Shown: positions 43,217-55,079 of the stretch, one piece after another
Position numbering within the stretch: the stretch's first letter is position 1
How the letters are laid out: each line of letters starts with the position of its first letter
NCBI GenBank assembly: GCA_018806915.1
Contig: JAGKQI010000091.1
Coordinates: forward strand, 248,001-312,000
Reading direction: 5' to 3'
DNA from: Phytophthora colocasiae
Taxonomy: Eukaryota; Oomycota; Peronosporomycetes; Peronosporales; Peronosporaceae
Length of the DNA stretch: 64,000 nucleotides
The notes under the pieces: generated by a model
Seen by the model: the letters and a program-made list of their open reading frames with translations, nothing else
Told to the model about the DNA's origin: nothing
The model's database searches: none
Translations under genes and position numbers: made by a program

Positions 43217-46200
43217 TTAAGGTTGTACGAGAGCTTCAAGAGGATCCAGGACCAAGAAGAACCGGAGTAGATCATTGGAGCAGCCCTGCTGGAACGAGCG
43301 GAAGGAGGTTAAAGGTGGAAAATCCAAGTTGAGAGCTGATAAGGCTGAAGAACAGGATGCTGAGTGTTGTTTGAGCACGTGGAAAGCTCGGAAAAGTCCT
43401 CGTGGATAGCGAGGAGTGAAGTTTTGTAGCTCATGACGGACGTTGAAGCAGGTTGGATGGACACACCAGTGCAGAAGCATCGGGAGAAGAGAGATCTGTG
43501 CTGTTTTCTGGTCGCAGAAGAGTCGGAAGATCAGCTCTTTGAGCTTCTCAGTATCATGACGATTGTGTTTGGACCATAACGGGAGCTGGAGGAAGGCTTC
43601 ACGGGACAAGAAGATGCTCTTGTGCTCTTCTTGCTTCTGTTTGTTTACGGGGAGAGCTATCGCCCGCTGTTCGTACGACAGAAGGTCCTCTAACGAAGGG
43701 AAACCAAGAAACTGGATGCACAACAATGACCAGACAAACTTCCTCCAAGACACTGCTGCTTGCGTCGTGCACTGTTGGAGTGTGAGAGCTGCAACTGCAC
43801 TTGCATCTCTCCAGCGACTGGGAAACTCTGCTTTCTCAGCAACTTCGAGGACTAAAGCAACGAAGACATCGCTTGGTATCTCTGAGGCTCCAAAACCTCC
43901 TGCATTTGTATTTTCTGCTGGCTCCAAGTGCTCGAATGCGTGGATGAAGTCGTCAAATTGCTGGAGAGTGAGAAAATTCTCCTTCTGTCTTCGTGGTCGA
44001 CGGGAAGCAACAGTCGAAGTGAGATTTAAATCTCGAATGGGCCAAGTGGATCGAGCCTGAGTACTGAAGTCCGCCATTACTTGGGCAATTGACTGGTCTT
44101 TCGTGTGGATTTCCCGTTGAACGGTTTGCTGCATTGTTTGCAGATCATCAGCGTAAAGTTGCCCGACCGATTGCTTCAATCGATCCGCGAATCGACAGAG
44201 CAACGCAACGCGCTGTAGCAGTTTTGAAACCTCCTCCGTCGTCACATTCGTCTGATTCAAAGCGTATTGGTGAACTGGAGGATCGTCAGCCACATGGAAA
44301 GAGAACTCAGTTGCCACTTGACTGAGGAGATACAGTACTTCTTCTCCAGGCTTGTCCCCTCCCAACTCTGTGGCCGCAGTCATTGCCTCTTGAGTGACGA
44401 GTTTGGATAAAACCACCTGACGTCCTGAACTCGGGAGCTCTTCGCGGAGGAAAGGGATTTGATCATACAAGTGAGACCCGAGTATTTCCAACTTCCGACT
44501 GGTGTAGTCCTTCAGATACAAGCAGATCGATGGCAGACACTGGTTCACGATGTCCACGGCGCTTATTACAGCTGGAAAAGGGTCGAGGGCAAAGGCATTG
44601 ACAAACTTATTTCCAGCGATGCGGCTGGAGTCTGCCAAATCTCCCAGAGACACTTCAAGCTCCGTTAGAAGTCGCTCTCGAACTGCTTGATTGGAGCTTT
44701 TTAGCGCTTTTAATTTGGTCGTTGTCTGGTCCAGAAGAGCTTGGAATGGAGCAGAATCGCTGAACAATTCCTTCTCCAGTTCCTGTTGAGCAGAGACGCC
44801 TAAAGCTGAGATCGCTTGGATCACGGAGCGAATTGTAGCCATCGGCTCTCGGATTTTCTGGTAGAGATATGTCTCTACCTTTTGCAGCCGTTCGAGAAGG
44901 TTATCGAAGGCTTCATCCTCCAGTTTTATCTCGTTTGAGGCTTTCATCCACAGGACTCTATTCACCAGACCCATCCTTTGACGCCGTTTATCTCGCTCTT
45001 CCTTGAGCCCCTCGGGAACACTATCGACTGTACACTCAATCACCACTGGAATCGATTTGAACGATGTATCGCTGTAAACGTCGACGCACAAGTGGAAAAT
45101 CTCTGCCAATGCATCGCGATGCAACCCCAGTGGTTTAATCTGAATGTGTCGAGTAGTTTGGCCCCAAGAAGCTGCCAGAATCGCTTTTTTCTCCTCGGTC
45201 TGGGCCCTCTGTTCTTCATCCAAAGCAAGTTTTCGTTGGCTTTCAGCTGGTAACATCTTGGAAGGGGGCTCGGTGCCTTGCGGGGTTTTCACTACGTCTT
45301 CTTCCGTCCGTGGAAGCTGATCGGAAGCTATTGAGATGACACAGTCCCAAGCTGAAACTAAGGTCGACACAACTTCTTCCTCTGGAAGAGCTGAAGTTCC
45401 TTCAGGAGCAGTTGAATCGGCTTCTTCATTCGGTAACTCGGATAAAACAATTTTCTCGAAAAGTTTGGCTTCATCCAGACTCCTGTGGTAACGATATGAA
45501 GATGGGAAGTCTCGATATTGCTACAACACAAGCAAGAGCCATCTCACCTTGGGAAGTTGTGTAGAATGCACCCATTTGGCTCATTTGGGCTCGCTGTAGC
45601 TTCTCGTCGGCAAAGAGAAACAGCTTTCGCTACGATCTCTACAGTCATCGAGTCAGGAAGGGGTGCATTCTTCACTCGGAGACTGCTGATCTTTGGACCG
45701 AAAGCTCCAAGCTCCCTCTATCGTATAAAATAGTTGTTAGTGAGCAGCATCCGATGGATATTATCCTTTACTACCAGAATGCTTTACCTCGCGGTCACTG
45801 AGAGACGCTAGTTGGTCTCCAATCTTCTGTGGGTCGTAGCTCATTCTCACACACTCATCCGCAAGAGCTTCAAGCTGCAGGAAGAGCAAATGGTGTTCCG
45901 TTGAGACTCGTCGAGCCAAATCAACTCCATTCTCGTCCTCAGTGAAGACGCTCATCAAAATGAAAGAAGACGGACGGGGCCAAGACGTGTCCAGTGCTAC
46001 AGTCGGATCTTTCCAGCTTTCAGCCAGCATTTGGATGTCGCTCTTGACGTCGTAAGTGGATAGTTTCGATTGAAGCGGAAGAGTAGCCCAGATCTCCGAA
46101 CAGGATAAAAAGTTGTGGATAAAAGTATCCAACTCGTAACGAAGCTCCTGGCCGCCCTGATCACTAAGAAGTGGTTGAGGTGGAGCCACGGAATGAAAGA

Positions 46201-47873
46201 ACTCTTTCTTCAAAGGCTCGATATCCAGGATATCTCTGTCACTGTGGATAGCAGTCGTTAGTGTAATTCTACTTTGTAAACGCTAGCTCTACATTTTATT
46301 TACCTGGAGGAGACGATCGCAAACGCCAACGAGATTAAGCCATCGACGGCTTCGGAGCATTCGCCCTGAGCTTTAACCCGCTGTTTCTTCCGTTTCTCCG
46401 ATCGAAAATCTTCCAGCGTCTTCATACTTTCTTCACGTTTAGCACTCCCAATGTCCCGTAGTCGAGAGTAATACTCTTCCAGTTCCTGTTTCTTCTCCTC
46501 CAGATATTTTTCTCGAGCATTTACAACCTCTTTTTCCTCTGGAGCAGGTAATGGTAAACACTGGGTATCATCTTCATTACCTTGGTCACTCTTCGGACGT
46601 ATTGTTTCGATTGCCGCCTGTATAAACCAAGTAAAAACACCCGTAAGTGAAGCAAAAGAGGCATTATAAAGCCCACAAACTTTACCTTCTTCTGGTCCGC
46701 CAGTGCTTTCTGTCGCCTCATACGCCGATCTTTTTCCGCTGCTAACTGAGCTTTGCGTCGTTTTCGTAACTCTTTCATCATTTTGACGTTATTTGAAGGC
46801 CGAAAGTCGAGATCCTCCACTCGTTTCTCCAGATTGCGTAAGTGAACGAGAGCTCCTTTGTCCGTAGCTGGAATCGCTCGCAACGAGTGCGTCACTCCAC
46901 CACCAGCCAGACCAAGTCTGTCCATATTCTTCTCGAACTCTGTGACTCCATTGACTGCGTCGTATTGACTTTCAACTAGTTTTTCTTCGATTGCCAACTG
47001 TCTTTGTGCTTCTAAAGCCAATTCAAGACGCAGATCATCTCGCTCTGTAGCTAAGAAGCGATTCTAAGAGGACAAGTAGAATGTCGTTAGACATATTGGA
47101 CAAAATATAATGTCATATCCCACCTGTGTTTCTTTCCACTTCTTCTTGCGTTCTTGATCCCAATCCTTCATGAACTCAGCCTTCTCTTGCAGATGAGCAC
47201 GTGCAGCAGAATACCCGGCAACGGAAGATGAATTCTTGTCAGCTTTGGCTTTTCGTTGAAGCTACAGCATAGCAGACATTATTTAAGCGAAGGTATAATG
47301 AACTTTCAAAAAAAAAGTATCTCCCCTTACACCATCAAGCTCGTTTTCAATCTCCCACTGTTTCATCTCGAACTTCCGCAGGTGAATAGCCATGTCGATT
47401 TCCTTGTCGAAATCCACATCTTTAGGATGGAATTTCTTGGTTGTTTCCGCTATAAACCGCTCTTCCAAATCTCTTGGAGGAGTACTTGACTTTATAGTGG
47501 AAGTTTTCATTGCTTGCTGAGCTGGAACTGCTTTGGGACTCTCCAGCTTCGTTTCCGACCGTCGACGTAGGAAATCCTTGAGTTGTAAGAGAAACTGAAG
47601 CACCGCAGATCGCTCCTCCATCATGATGGCACGACGAGTGTTCACAGGGAAAGGGACCCCCAGAGTCTCGAGTTTCTCACCTAAAAGCTCCATATTGTGG
47701 ATTTTGGCCGCAGTTGTCGACGAATTCTGGTACGTCTCGAACTGTGGCTCCAGTCCTTGCAAATGCAGCACTTCGGCTATGATGTACCCATTGCTAGCAT
47801 CTCTCTCCAATACCTCCACTTTGTGCTGCAATTGGAGCTCCTCATTCAACCAACGTAGCACCAGAGCGCTCAT
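43217..47873 (-). CDS. SPEF2/KPL2-like flagellar protein
   Basis: Seven exons (47873-47331, 47261-47124, 47063-46686, 46617-46304, 46241-45788, 45717-45548, 45482-43217) give about 1420 residues in consistent phases. The N-terminus is a calponin-homology-like domain (MSALVLRWLNEELQLQHKVE, NMELLGEKLETLGVPF). Long coiled coils follow (RKRRKAQLAAEKDRRMRRQK, YLEEKKQELEEYY). Then comes an adenylate-kinase-like segment (RELGAFGPKISSLRVKN, NGCILHNFPRSLDEA), in which the NFPR motif is kept but no Walker A loop is seen, and a long helical C-terminus. SPEF2 is part of the central pair apparatus of motile cilia. Its presence fits zoospore flagella. The next gene downstream ends only about 60 bp away. 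Confidence 0.85.
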
Positions 47874-48080
47874 GACTGCAACTGCAGTGGAATTTACTTG
47901 GTTCTGTCGTTCAACCGACGACCTTGACAGAAATATCACACACAGGAAATATACCTACCATTAGATTTTTTTTAATGAATACGTTGTTGAACGCGCTCAC
48001 GAACGACAACGGGGATACTTCGAAGTATATCTTACATCAGGACTCCAGGGTTCAACAGCAAACACCACATTGAATCTTCT

Positions 48081-48720
48081 TCAGCAAGTCTTGGTATTTG
48101 TAGTGTTACAGTGGTTCACCATGCGGTTGATACGGTCGAGTTTCTGGCGACGAGGCATGGGAGACCGCCGAGTCCACGCTGTCAATTGCATGATACGCTG
48201 CTCCAGTGCTTTCTCATCCCAAAGCAACGTGTCCACCGAAAATCTGCAAGAATAAAGTGACACAAACGGTTGTCAACGAACTTGTCAAGTCTTCAAACTG
48301 ATCCAGCACCGACGTACCCATTTGGCATATCTTCCTCGAAAACCATAGCAGCTTCCGGTGTTTGTTGACTGCGACAATGGCCATGACGCAAAGGAATGTA
48401 CCCTACAAATACACTGTCAATAATTCTCTCGCAATATTTTTTTCTTCTAAAGTGATCCCCTCACCTTCCGGGGGGATTGGTGGCTGTCCGATACTCGTGA
48501 CCACTGCCACCTCCTGATTCGGGTAAAACTTGGCCCACTTATCACTGGTGTAGAATCCAACACCGTCGCTCGAAACTCTGATCAGTTCCTGGTTGTCTGT
48601 TTCGGCCTCACTGCTGGATGACAAGTCGGTACTGCTGCTAAGTCTTCCGGTCTCCTTGTCCGTCCTCTGAGGCGACTGCAGATGTCCATCCAGACACAAA
48701 TTCTCCACTTGGTTCTGCAT
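48081..48720 (-). CDS. Unrecognised 167-residue protein
   Basis: Three exons, 48720-48465, 48402-48318 and 48243-48081, give 167 residues in phase, the first ATG of the open frame being at 48720. The N-terminal half is polar and rich in Ser/Thr (QSPQRTDKETGRLSSSTDLS, FYTSDKWAKFYPNQEVAVV). The end is a basic helix (LLWDEKALEQRIMQLTAWTR, RQKLDRINRMVNHC). Splice sites are good and the introns are 62 and 74 bp. I know no family. It lies between the SPEF2 gene and the DYRK kinase in the same direction. A further 5' exon is possible. Confidence 0.5.
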
Positions 48721-49027
48721 TTCCTGGCTCTGATAACCCCCACAGAAGAAGCGGCCAGACAAAGCGCACACTCAGTCGCTGATAAAATCGGCACGGCGGG
48801 ACCGTCCCAAGCCGCTGTTCTCTATGGATTCTAAGGCCTGAGACCCGCACCAGCCTATTCAATAAACAACGAAAACATGCAAGCGCCACCCACCGCCGAG
48901 ATCCCGTCAGCTCCAGCAGCAGGAGTCATCTTGTCCCGCGCTTTATCGACTGTGGAATACTTCGACGGCCTTTTTGAATCCGGATAATCGGCGGATAATA
49001 TTACTTGGTGTGGCGGACACCGACCAA

Positions 49028-51653
49028 TCATATGCGGTTTTCAGCGAAGACGCCATGTTGAAGCCACGGGTGTGTCAATGCCTCCCGAGCTGACAAGCGA
49101 AGTATTGGGTCGATCTGCAGCAATGCACGCAAGAAGTCCAGGAACTCGACGTCTTTCGTGTGGACAGCTTGTTCCAGTGGGGGTAAGTTCAGACTCGCAG
49201 CCAAAATTCCGTTGCCCAAGTGGTCGATAGTGAACAGCCCCGTGTCGATCAACTGGTGCTGCAAGTCCTCTCGGTCTGCAAGCAGAGACGCGGGAATGGG
49301 ACCTGTAGTAGCACACAACAGCAACACATGAGCTGCTGTATAATTGAAGATAGACAGGAGAGGCACGACGCACCGATTGTCGCCAGGATCCGAGCCAGAA
49401 GTGTCTGCTCCGAGTCGTTCCGGAACAAAACTTCGCCCGTAAACATCTCGGCAATAACACAACCGAGCGACCACAGATCGATCTTCGTGTCGTACAAGAG
49501 ACCAAGGATAACCTGATGAAAGCCATACAACGTTAGTCCTAATAATAACATATTCAGTGCTTCCGATTTCGGAATTTACCTCCGGGGCTCGATATGAACG
49601 TGACTGAACGTAGGATGTGAGCTCATCAGTAGTGAAGCATGCCGAGCCGAAGTCGATCACCTTGATGGTGCAGGCGCTGAAGTTCTGGATAAGGATGTTC
49701 TCTGGCTTGAGGTCGCAGTGCACAAGGCCAAGTGAGTGCAGTGTATCCAGCGCCTCCAGCACTTCGATGGTAATCTTTTTTAGACGAGGGATGCTGAAGT
49801 AATTGATCACACCGCGCTGTAGTAGCAATCGTGAGAACTCGTACAGATTGTCTCGTAGAAGCTGTACAAACAAAATGCAGATTAGCGCTGATGTAAGTAA
49901 AGATGTAGTCTGCTACGCACCTCAGTGACGATGATCAAATGCTCACGGAAGTAGAAAGCGTCAAGCAGACGCACGAGATGCTTTTCATCCACCTTGCAAT
50001 TCTGATCAATGTACTCCAGTACACGAATCTCATCAACACCTTGATCGAAATACTCTTTGTTGTTCTTGATAATCTTGAGGCACACTGCGTGGCTTGTAGT
50101 TGTGTCGATACATTTATACGTTCGACTAAAAACTGCTTCTCCGATTGCCATTTCCACCTACACACAAACATCATTACCAAGTACATGTCAGCACCATACA
50201 ACATCCGAGCTCAAACCTCATTGTCTCAAACCTTGTATCGATCACCAACCAACGTCCCAGCACGAGGACGCCAGTCCTGGTTTGGCTCAAACCCGGTGCG
50301 GTTTTTCTCACGAATAATACGGAGTTGAAACACTTCGTATTCCTTAGGTTCGCCATCATCGTCGTCACGGCTGTCCTCGGAGCCTTCACTCTCTGCGCCA
50401 TCACATGCATTGTCATCTCCTTTGATATCAACCGTGTGGACCGTGTCAGCTTTCTGCTTTGATTTCCCATCAAGGTCATGTTGGAACGTTGTCACTTGAC
50501 CCTGAACGGGGGAGCCAACTACAAATGGGTCTGACACCGTATCATCAACATTGAAGTGTGGGATTTCATCTGCCAATTCTTCTACTTCAGCTTCTCCTTC
50601 ATCACCATCTCTCTCGTCATCGTCGTCATCCATTTCAAATAGCTTCTCTTCGGTCTCGTCATCCAGAGCCTCCTCTCCACCTTCCTCGTCGCCATCTTCA
50701 TCTGGGAATGTTTCGTCCTCGCATACAGAACTCACCATCTCACTGTAGACTTCATCTTCTACTCGAACGTTATTATCCTCCTCTTGCGTGAAGGCGAACT
50801 GATTCGGCTGCCTTGGCCAAAGTGCCGACACTGGTTCACCGTCCATAGACATCGTTCCTGGTGAAGCTCCCAGTCCAAAGGACGACTGCGGTGAGTTCGA
50901 GATCCTAGCGGAGCTTCCTCCAGTAAAGCTCGTCTGTACAATCCCAATTGGATCCGACACCATGTTGTCCATAGCGGTCAGCGTCTCGTCCGTCATGCAA
51001 AGTTGGTTCACAGCTTCAGCAAGGTCATTCTCGTACCCTGAGCCGTACTCACTGCTTCTTTCTCCACTGTCTGAGCTATCATCGTCCTTAATATCTTCCT
51101 GACTGTGCTTATAGTTGTCATATGCCTCCAGTGACACCACAGGACGCCTAGATAAGGGACTTGCATCCATCTCATCTTGCTCTTCACTTACAGCGCGTCT
51201 AGTGAGGTTCCAACGCCGTAAATTGCCCTCTGAAAGACTGTCACGCAGTGTCAAGCCATTTTCCTGATGCTTGTAGTCGAAAAACCTGTGTAACAGTGAG
51301 TTTTCCTCGCCCATTTCCTGGTGTAGAGCCAATCGGAGCTTCTCGTTCGTGTGGATCTTCTCCACAGCCTTAGGAACGTTCGCAATGGACTCCAAAATCA
51401 TCTCCAGCAGTTCATTACGCTCTTTTTCCTTGCGTTTGTCTCGATCTTCGCGACTGGCCGATGGAGCTGACGTAACGCGGCGTAGGAATGACATGGGAGG
51501 GCGGAACTGCTCGGGACTCGATCCAGAGCCTCGAGATGCGGGAAACAACGCATCTACACCTTCATGGGACGCTAGAGAACCTGTAGAACCTGTTGACGCA
51601 TCAACAGACGCGTCCAGACGCCCCTGGGAGCTCAGAGGAGACGGCGGAGACAT
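49028..51653 (-). CDS. Plant-type DYRK protein kinase (DYRKP group)
   Basis: Five exons (51653-50232, 50157-49921, 49861-49580, 49512-49374, 49302-49028) give about 784 residues. The first 440 are acidic and Ser-rich. Just before the kinase comes the DYRK-homology box (KEYEVFQLRIIREKNRTGF). Kinase motifs: KIIKNNKEYFDQ (VAIK-type lysine), HCDLKPENIL (catalytic loop), IDFGSAC (DFG), YVQSRSYRAPEV (the second Tyr of YxY is replaced: SYVQSRSYRAPEV keeps the YQSRSYR form) and SLGCVIAEMFTGEVLF. These match plant/oomycete DYRKP kinases better than animal DYRK1A. Such kinases autophosphorylate the YxY loop and act on Ser/Thr in growth control. The glycine loop reads IGEAVFSRTY, which is unusual as it lacks most glycines. 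Confidence 0.88.
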
Positions 51654-51753
51654 CGCAAGTGATCCGGGATGTTTCCGGCTTCGAGGTCACTACGGTGTGG
51701 TGTACCTCCCTCACATTTGTGACTTATGACCATCACTCTTCCTTGCAGGAAAC

Positions 51754-51990
51754 ATGCCGTTGCTACGGAGACTTCTGGCTGCAGAGGAACTGGGCGATGC
51801 TCCTGCAAATGCGACAGCGGAACAGCTCTTTGCATCGAGTATTTATGCGCAGGAGATGCGGACTCAGAGACAACAGGCAGCTGCACTTTGTAGCGCTCCT
51901 TTAGTCGCCATGTCGACGCTGGCAGCTCGGAATGACTCGAGGTTGCACTGCTACACAGAGTTTCTTACAGTCCAAAGGCTACATTATTGA
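51754..51990 (+). CDS. Short unrecognised protein, doubtful
   Basis: A frame of 78 residues from ATG 51754, divergent from the DYRK kinase with 100 bp between. It is Ala/Leu-rich and helical (LLRRLLAAEELGDAPANATA, ALCSAPLVAMSTLAARN). Its end is only 12 bp before the next plus-strand start, so it may be an upstream exon of that gene or not a gene. A TTTCTTACAG acceptor-like site at 51962-51971 within it supports splicing. No family recognised. Confidence 0.3.
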   Translation: MPLLRRLLAAEELGDAPANATAEQLFASSIYAQEMRTQRQQAAALCSAPLVAMSTLAARNDSRLHCYTEFLTVQRLHY

Positions 51991-52002
51991 CGTGATAAAA
52001 TA

Positions 52003-52667
52003 ATGGCTTTGCGCAGCAATTCTGTACTAGAAACTGAATTGGAGAGGCTTAAGAGCTGTAGTGTTGAGGTGAGGACATGCAGATGAGCTGATGCAATGTT
52101 TATCCTGCTGACTATTCTCGATAGCAATGTATCCATGCTGCTCTGCTGGTTGCAAGAGAAGGAAAACACGCGTTGTTCCTAGTACGTGACCCCAAGGGCA
52201 TCACCAAGAGACTAGCAGCGGCGCTGTCAAGTCCAACTGCTGCGATATCGACCGAGTTGGCTGCTGAGTGTCTGCACCGCGTGCATTTCCGACAGTGTCG
52301 AAGTGCCTACGAGCTGCTGTGTGAGTTGGATCGTGAACACGAGAGCTGGCAGGTGTGTGCTGTTTGTATTGAATCGTCCAGACAAATCACTAATGGATTG
52401 GAAATGGAGCAGGACGAGCAGGATGAAGCGGGGCTTCAGTTCATAGCGCTCGGTCCGCTCTGCGACTTGTTCTCTGGATTCCAGACGGTGTCGGGGATCA
52501 CAGCTACCGGTACGTTTTACTCGATTCCTCCTGCATTAATCTATGCGGAGGACATCGTCTCAGTTCAGAAATGGCCACATGTGACCCAGGTGCGGGACTC
52601 AAGCGTATGCTGGAACTCGCCATTCAGCGGCTACGGGCGACGACCAGCATTCGCGTCAACGTCATGA
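52003..52667 (+). CDS. Unrecognised protein, possibly RecA-like, frame disrupted at 3' end
   Basis: Exon 1 at 52003-52068, a 56-bp intron, and exon 2 from 52125 in phase. The protein reads CIHAALLVAREGKHALFLVR, DPKGITKRLAAAL, then ECLHRVHFRQCRSAYELLCE, LDREHESWQVCAVCIESS, which resembles the order of strands and helices in Rad51 paralogs such as XRCC2 or SWSAP1, but no Walker A is visible and this is a weak impression. The frame closes at 52667 shortly after QKWPHVTQ; a neighbouring frame (GLKRMLELAIQRLRATTSIR) and then a third (VLGNRIRWEDDSEF) look like the true continuation to about 52859. So a frameshift or two, or unrecognised introns, are likely. Confidence 0.4.
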
Positions 52668-53002
52668 GAAACGAGCTGGCGGATGTAGCCAAGTCAGTTC
52701 AAGTGACACGTACAGTTAAAGCAACTAGAACATCTCTCCAAGATCAAAGTCTTGGGCAACAGAATTCGCTGGGAAGACGACTCTGAATTTTCAATGGCAC
52801 AACATCCCATTGACAAGCGCTGTAGAAATGGAGTTATTCAACGGCAAAGAGCCTCATGATCCCAAACAACTGCCAGCACCAAAATGGTGAGACTTTTAGT
52901 CACAACTGGACCAAAACCATCTTCCCGCACTATCCCTTTTTATCGTCAGTTCATTAGCCACAGTCCGATTCCCCTCGCAGCACTCAGAAGCAGCACTCAC
53001 TA

Positions 53003-54289
53003 ATGGCTCTGGAGACGCTCAGCGCTCGGCCTCGCACCCAATCAGGTGGCGCTGGCCTCATTCAGAACAGCAAAGGCGGCCACGTGTCTGTCGAAGTCCG
53101 TCCCGAAGCTGACGATGAGGATTTAACCACCGAAACGACGGAGCTGCTGGAGGAAGACGACACTAACAAGAAACAGGCGCAGATGGATCTACAGACGGCG
53201 GACGACCAGGAGCTTAAGAAGAAGAAGAACAAGACGTCTGCCACTGCCAAGACGTCGTACGTGGCCCCGTCCGTCGTGGTCTTCTGGCTCAGCATGTGGT
53301 TCACACAGAACATTGGCGTGACTTTCTGGAACAAGAAGGCTCTGGGTGCTCTGCGGCTGCCTGTGACGCTCACGTTCGTGCACATGGCGTGTAACACGCT
53401 GGGCGCGTTCCTGTACATTCACGTGTACCATGGCATTGAACGAAAGCCACTCAAGGCCGGCCAGAAGCAGCTCATGGTCTACTTCTCGCTCATTTTCGTG
53501 AGCAACATCATCACAGGCAACTGGAGTCTTGGGCTTGTGTCCATCTCCTTCAACCAGGTCATGCGCGCGTTGGTTCCGGCTGTCGTTGTTGTGCTCAGTA
53601 TGCTCATTCTGGGCAAGTCGTACTCGCTCAAGAGGAAGCTGTCGCTGGTTCCTGTGGCTTTTGGCGTCTACTTGGCATGCACTGGAGATAATTCGTGCAC
53701 TGTATTGGGCTTCGTCATTACGGTTGTGGCTATTATCTTCGCTGGATTGAAGGCGGTTCTCTCCAACAAGGTACGGAATTGGTGCTTTGAGGACTCGACG
53801 ACGTTGAAACAGTGCACTAACTCATTGCTATATGTTTTGTAGTTCTTAAGTGGAGACTTGAAGCTGCACCCTGTGGATTTGATCCTTCACCAGGCCCCAT
53901 TATCAGCTTTCTGGTGCCTCATCACCATGTTCCTGACTGGCGAAGTGAACACGATCATGAACAACTGGGAAGTGGTGCCAGCCGCCAGTTTCTGGTTCAT
54001 CCTGACGGGAATTATCAGCTTCATGCTGAACGTAACGAGCTTCATGGCCAACAAGGTCACGTCACCTGTGACGTTGTGCGTGTGCGGCAATATGAAGCAG
54101 GTGGTCGTGATCGTCATGTCCATCCTCATCAACCACGACGTCATCACCGTACAGAAAGCCATCGGCATCGTCGTTGTATCTATTGGTGGCGCTACGTACG
54201 CCTACATCTCGACAAAAGAGACGATGGGTCAGTCCACAGCCCCCACACCACCCAAGAAAACGAAGAAGACAGAGACGCAATCAGCTTGA
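53003..54289 (+). CDS. Triose-phosphate/nucleotide-sugar transporter family (TPT/DMT)
   Basis: Two exons, 53003-53770 and 53843-54289, with a 72-bp intron in phase 0; 404 residues. A long cytoplasmic N-terminus precedes about ten hydrophobic segments typical of the TPT family (VVVFWLSMWFTQNIGVTFWN, VSISFNQVMRALVPAVVVV, ALKAVLSNK-like GLKAVLSNKFLSGDLKLHPV, ANKVTSPVTLCVCGNMKQVV). The Lys residues in the conserved NK segments near helices 3 and 8 are present. The protein would exchange sugar phosphates or nucleotide sugars across an organelle membrane, most likely the Golgi given the lack of a plastid leader. The ending is lysine-rich (KKTKKTETQ), which may act in ER/Golgi retrieval. Substrate unknown. 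Confidence 0.88.
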
Positions 54290-54402
54290 TAATTCGCAAC
54301 CGTGTAGACCACGAGACTCTTCAATATTGATGCGTGTGTTATAGACAACAGGCTTAGAATGGACTTGTTTATTCATTTTCTTTCTTGAAAAGAGAAAGCG
54401 TA

Positions 54403-55071
54403 CCGTAAATGACAGAAAGACACACCCGCCAAAAAGAAGCATTTTCGTATTTTTTATGTTAAAAATGACAGATAAAAGCATTTTCGGCGCGTTGCGATGA
54501 CATTTGAAAGCATTTTCACGAAAGTCTGATGACATAACACGTATGGCATTTTCGTGGTGATGTGTCATGGGTCCTGAGTGATATCTCAATTTAAAAGTAC
54601 CATTTGTCGCCGTACGTGACGGTGGACTCGTACGTGACTATCGTTGGCGGCCGTACGTGATAATGGACTTGTGTGTCGCTATTGACAGCAGCCATGCGTG
54701 ATAATGGACTCGCACATTTTCAGCTTGTCTTAAGCAGAACACCTTAATGTTTGGGCTAGGTGGATGTATGCTTTTAACTACGTGATATTATGCTGGCAAC
54801 AACAAGCTCCATTAGCGCTTTCCGGGAACATTTGCGGTACACTTATGCGAAAATGGGCGTCCTATAAGCCTCCACAGTGCTTTTTACAGAAAAACATTGG
54901 CAGACGAGTGAAACATGTATCCTGTAAATGCAGTAGAAGTGTAGCCATTTAGATAGATGACACAAAGAAGCATTTTCGACGCCATGACATGACACAAAGA
55001 AGCATTTTCGGCGATTTGCGATGACAGCATTTTCGAGTACGTCGCTGAGTGTGTCTTTCTGTCATTTACGG
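54403..55071. mobile_element. MITE with 23-bp TIRs and TA target duplication
   Basis: The 669-bp element fills the space between two convergent genes. Its ends are perfect 23-bp inverted repeats, starting CCGTAAATGACAGAAAGACA, at 54403-54425 and 55049-55071, and TA flanks both sides (54401-54402, 55072-55073). It has no transposase. The motif GCATTTTCG or a close variant occurs at least seven times, all in the same orientation, at 54439, 54478, 54510, 54545, 54970, 55002 and 55027. A central block of imperfect CGTACGTGATAATGGACTCG repeats lies near 54610-54715. A Tc1/mariner (Stowaway-like) origin is likely. Confidence 0.75.
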
Positions 55072-55079
55072 TACAGGGC

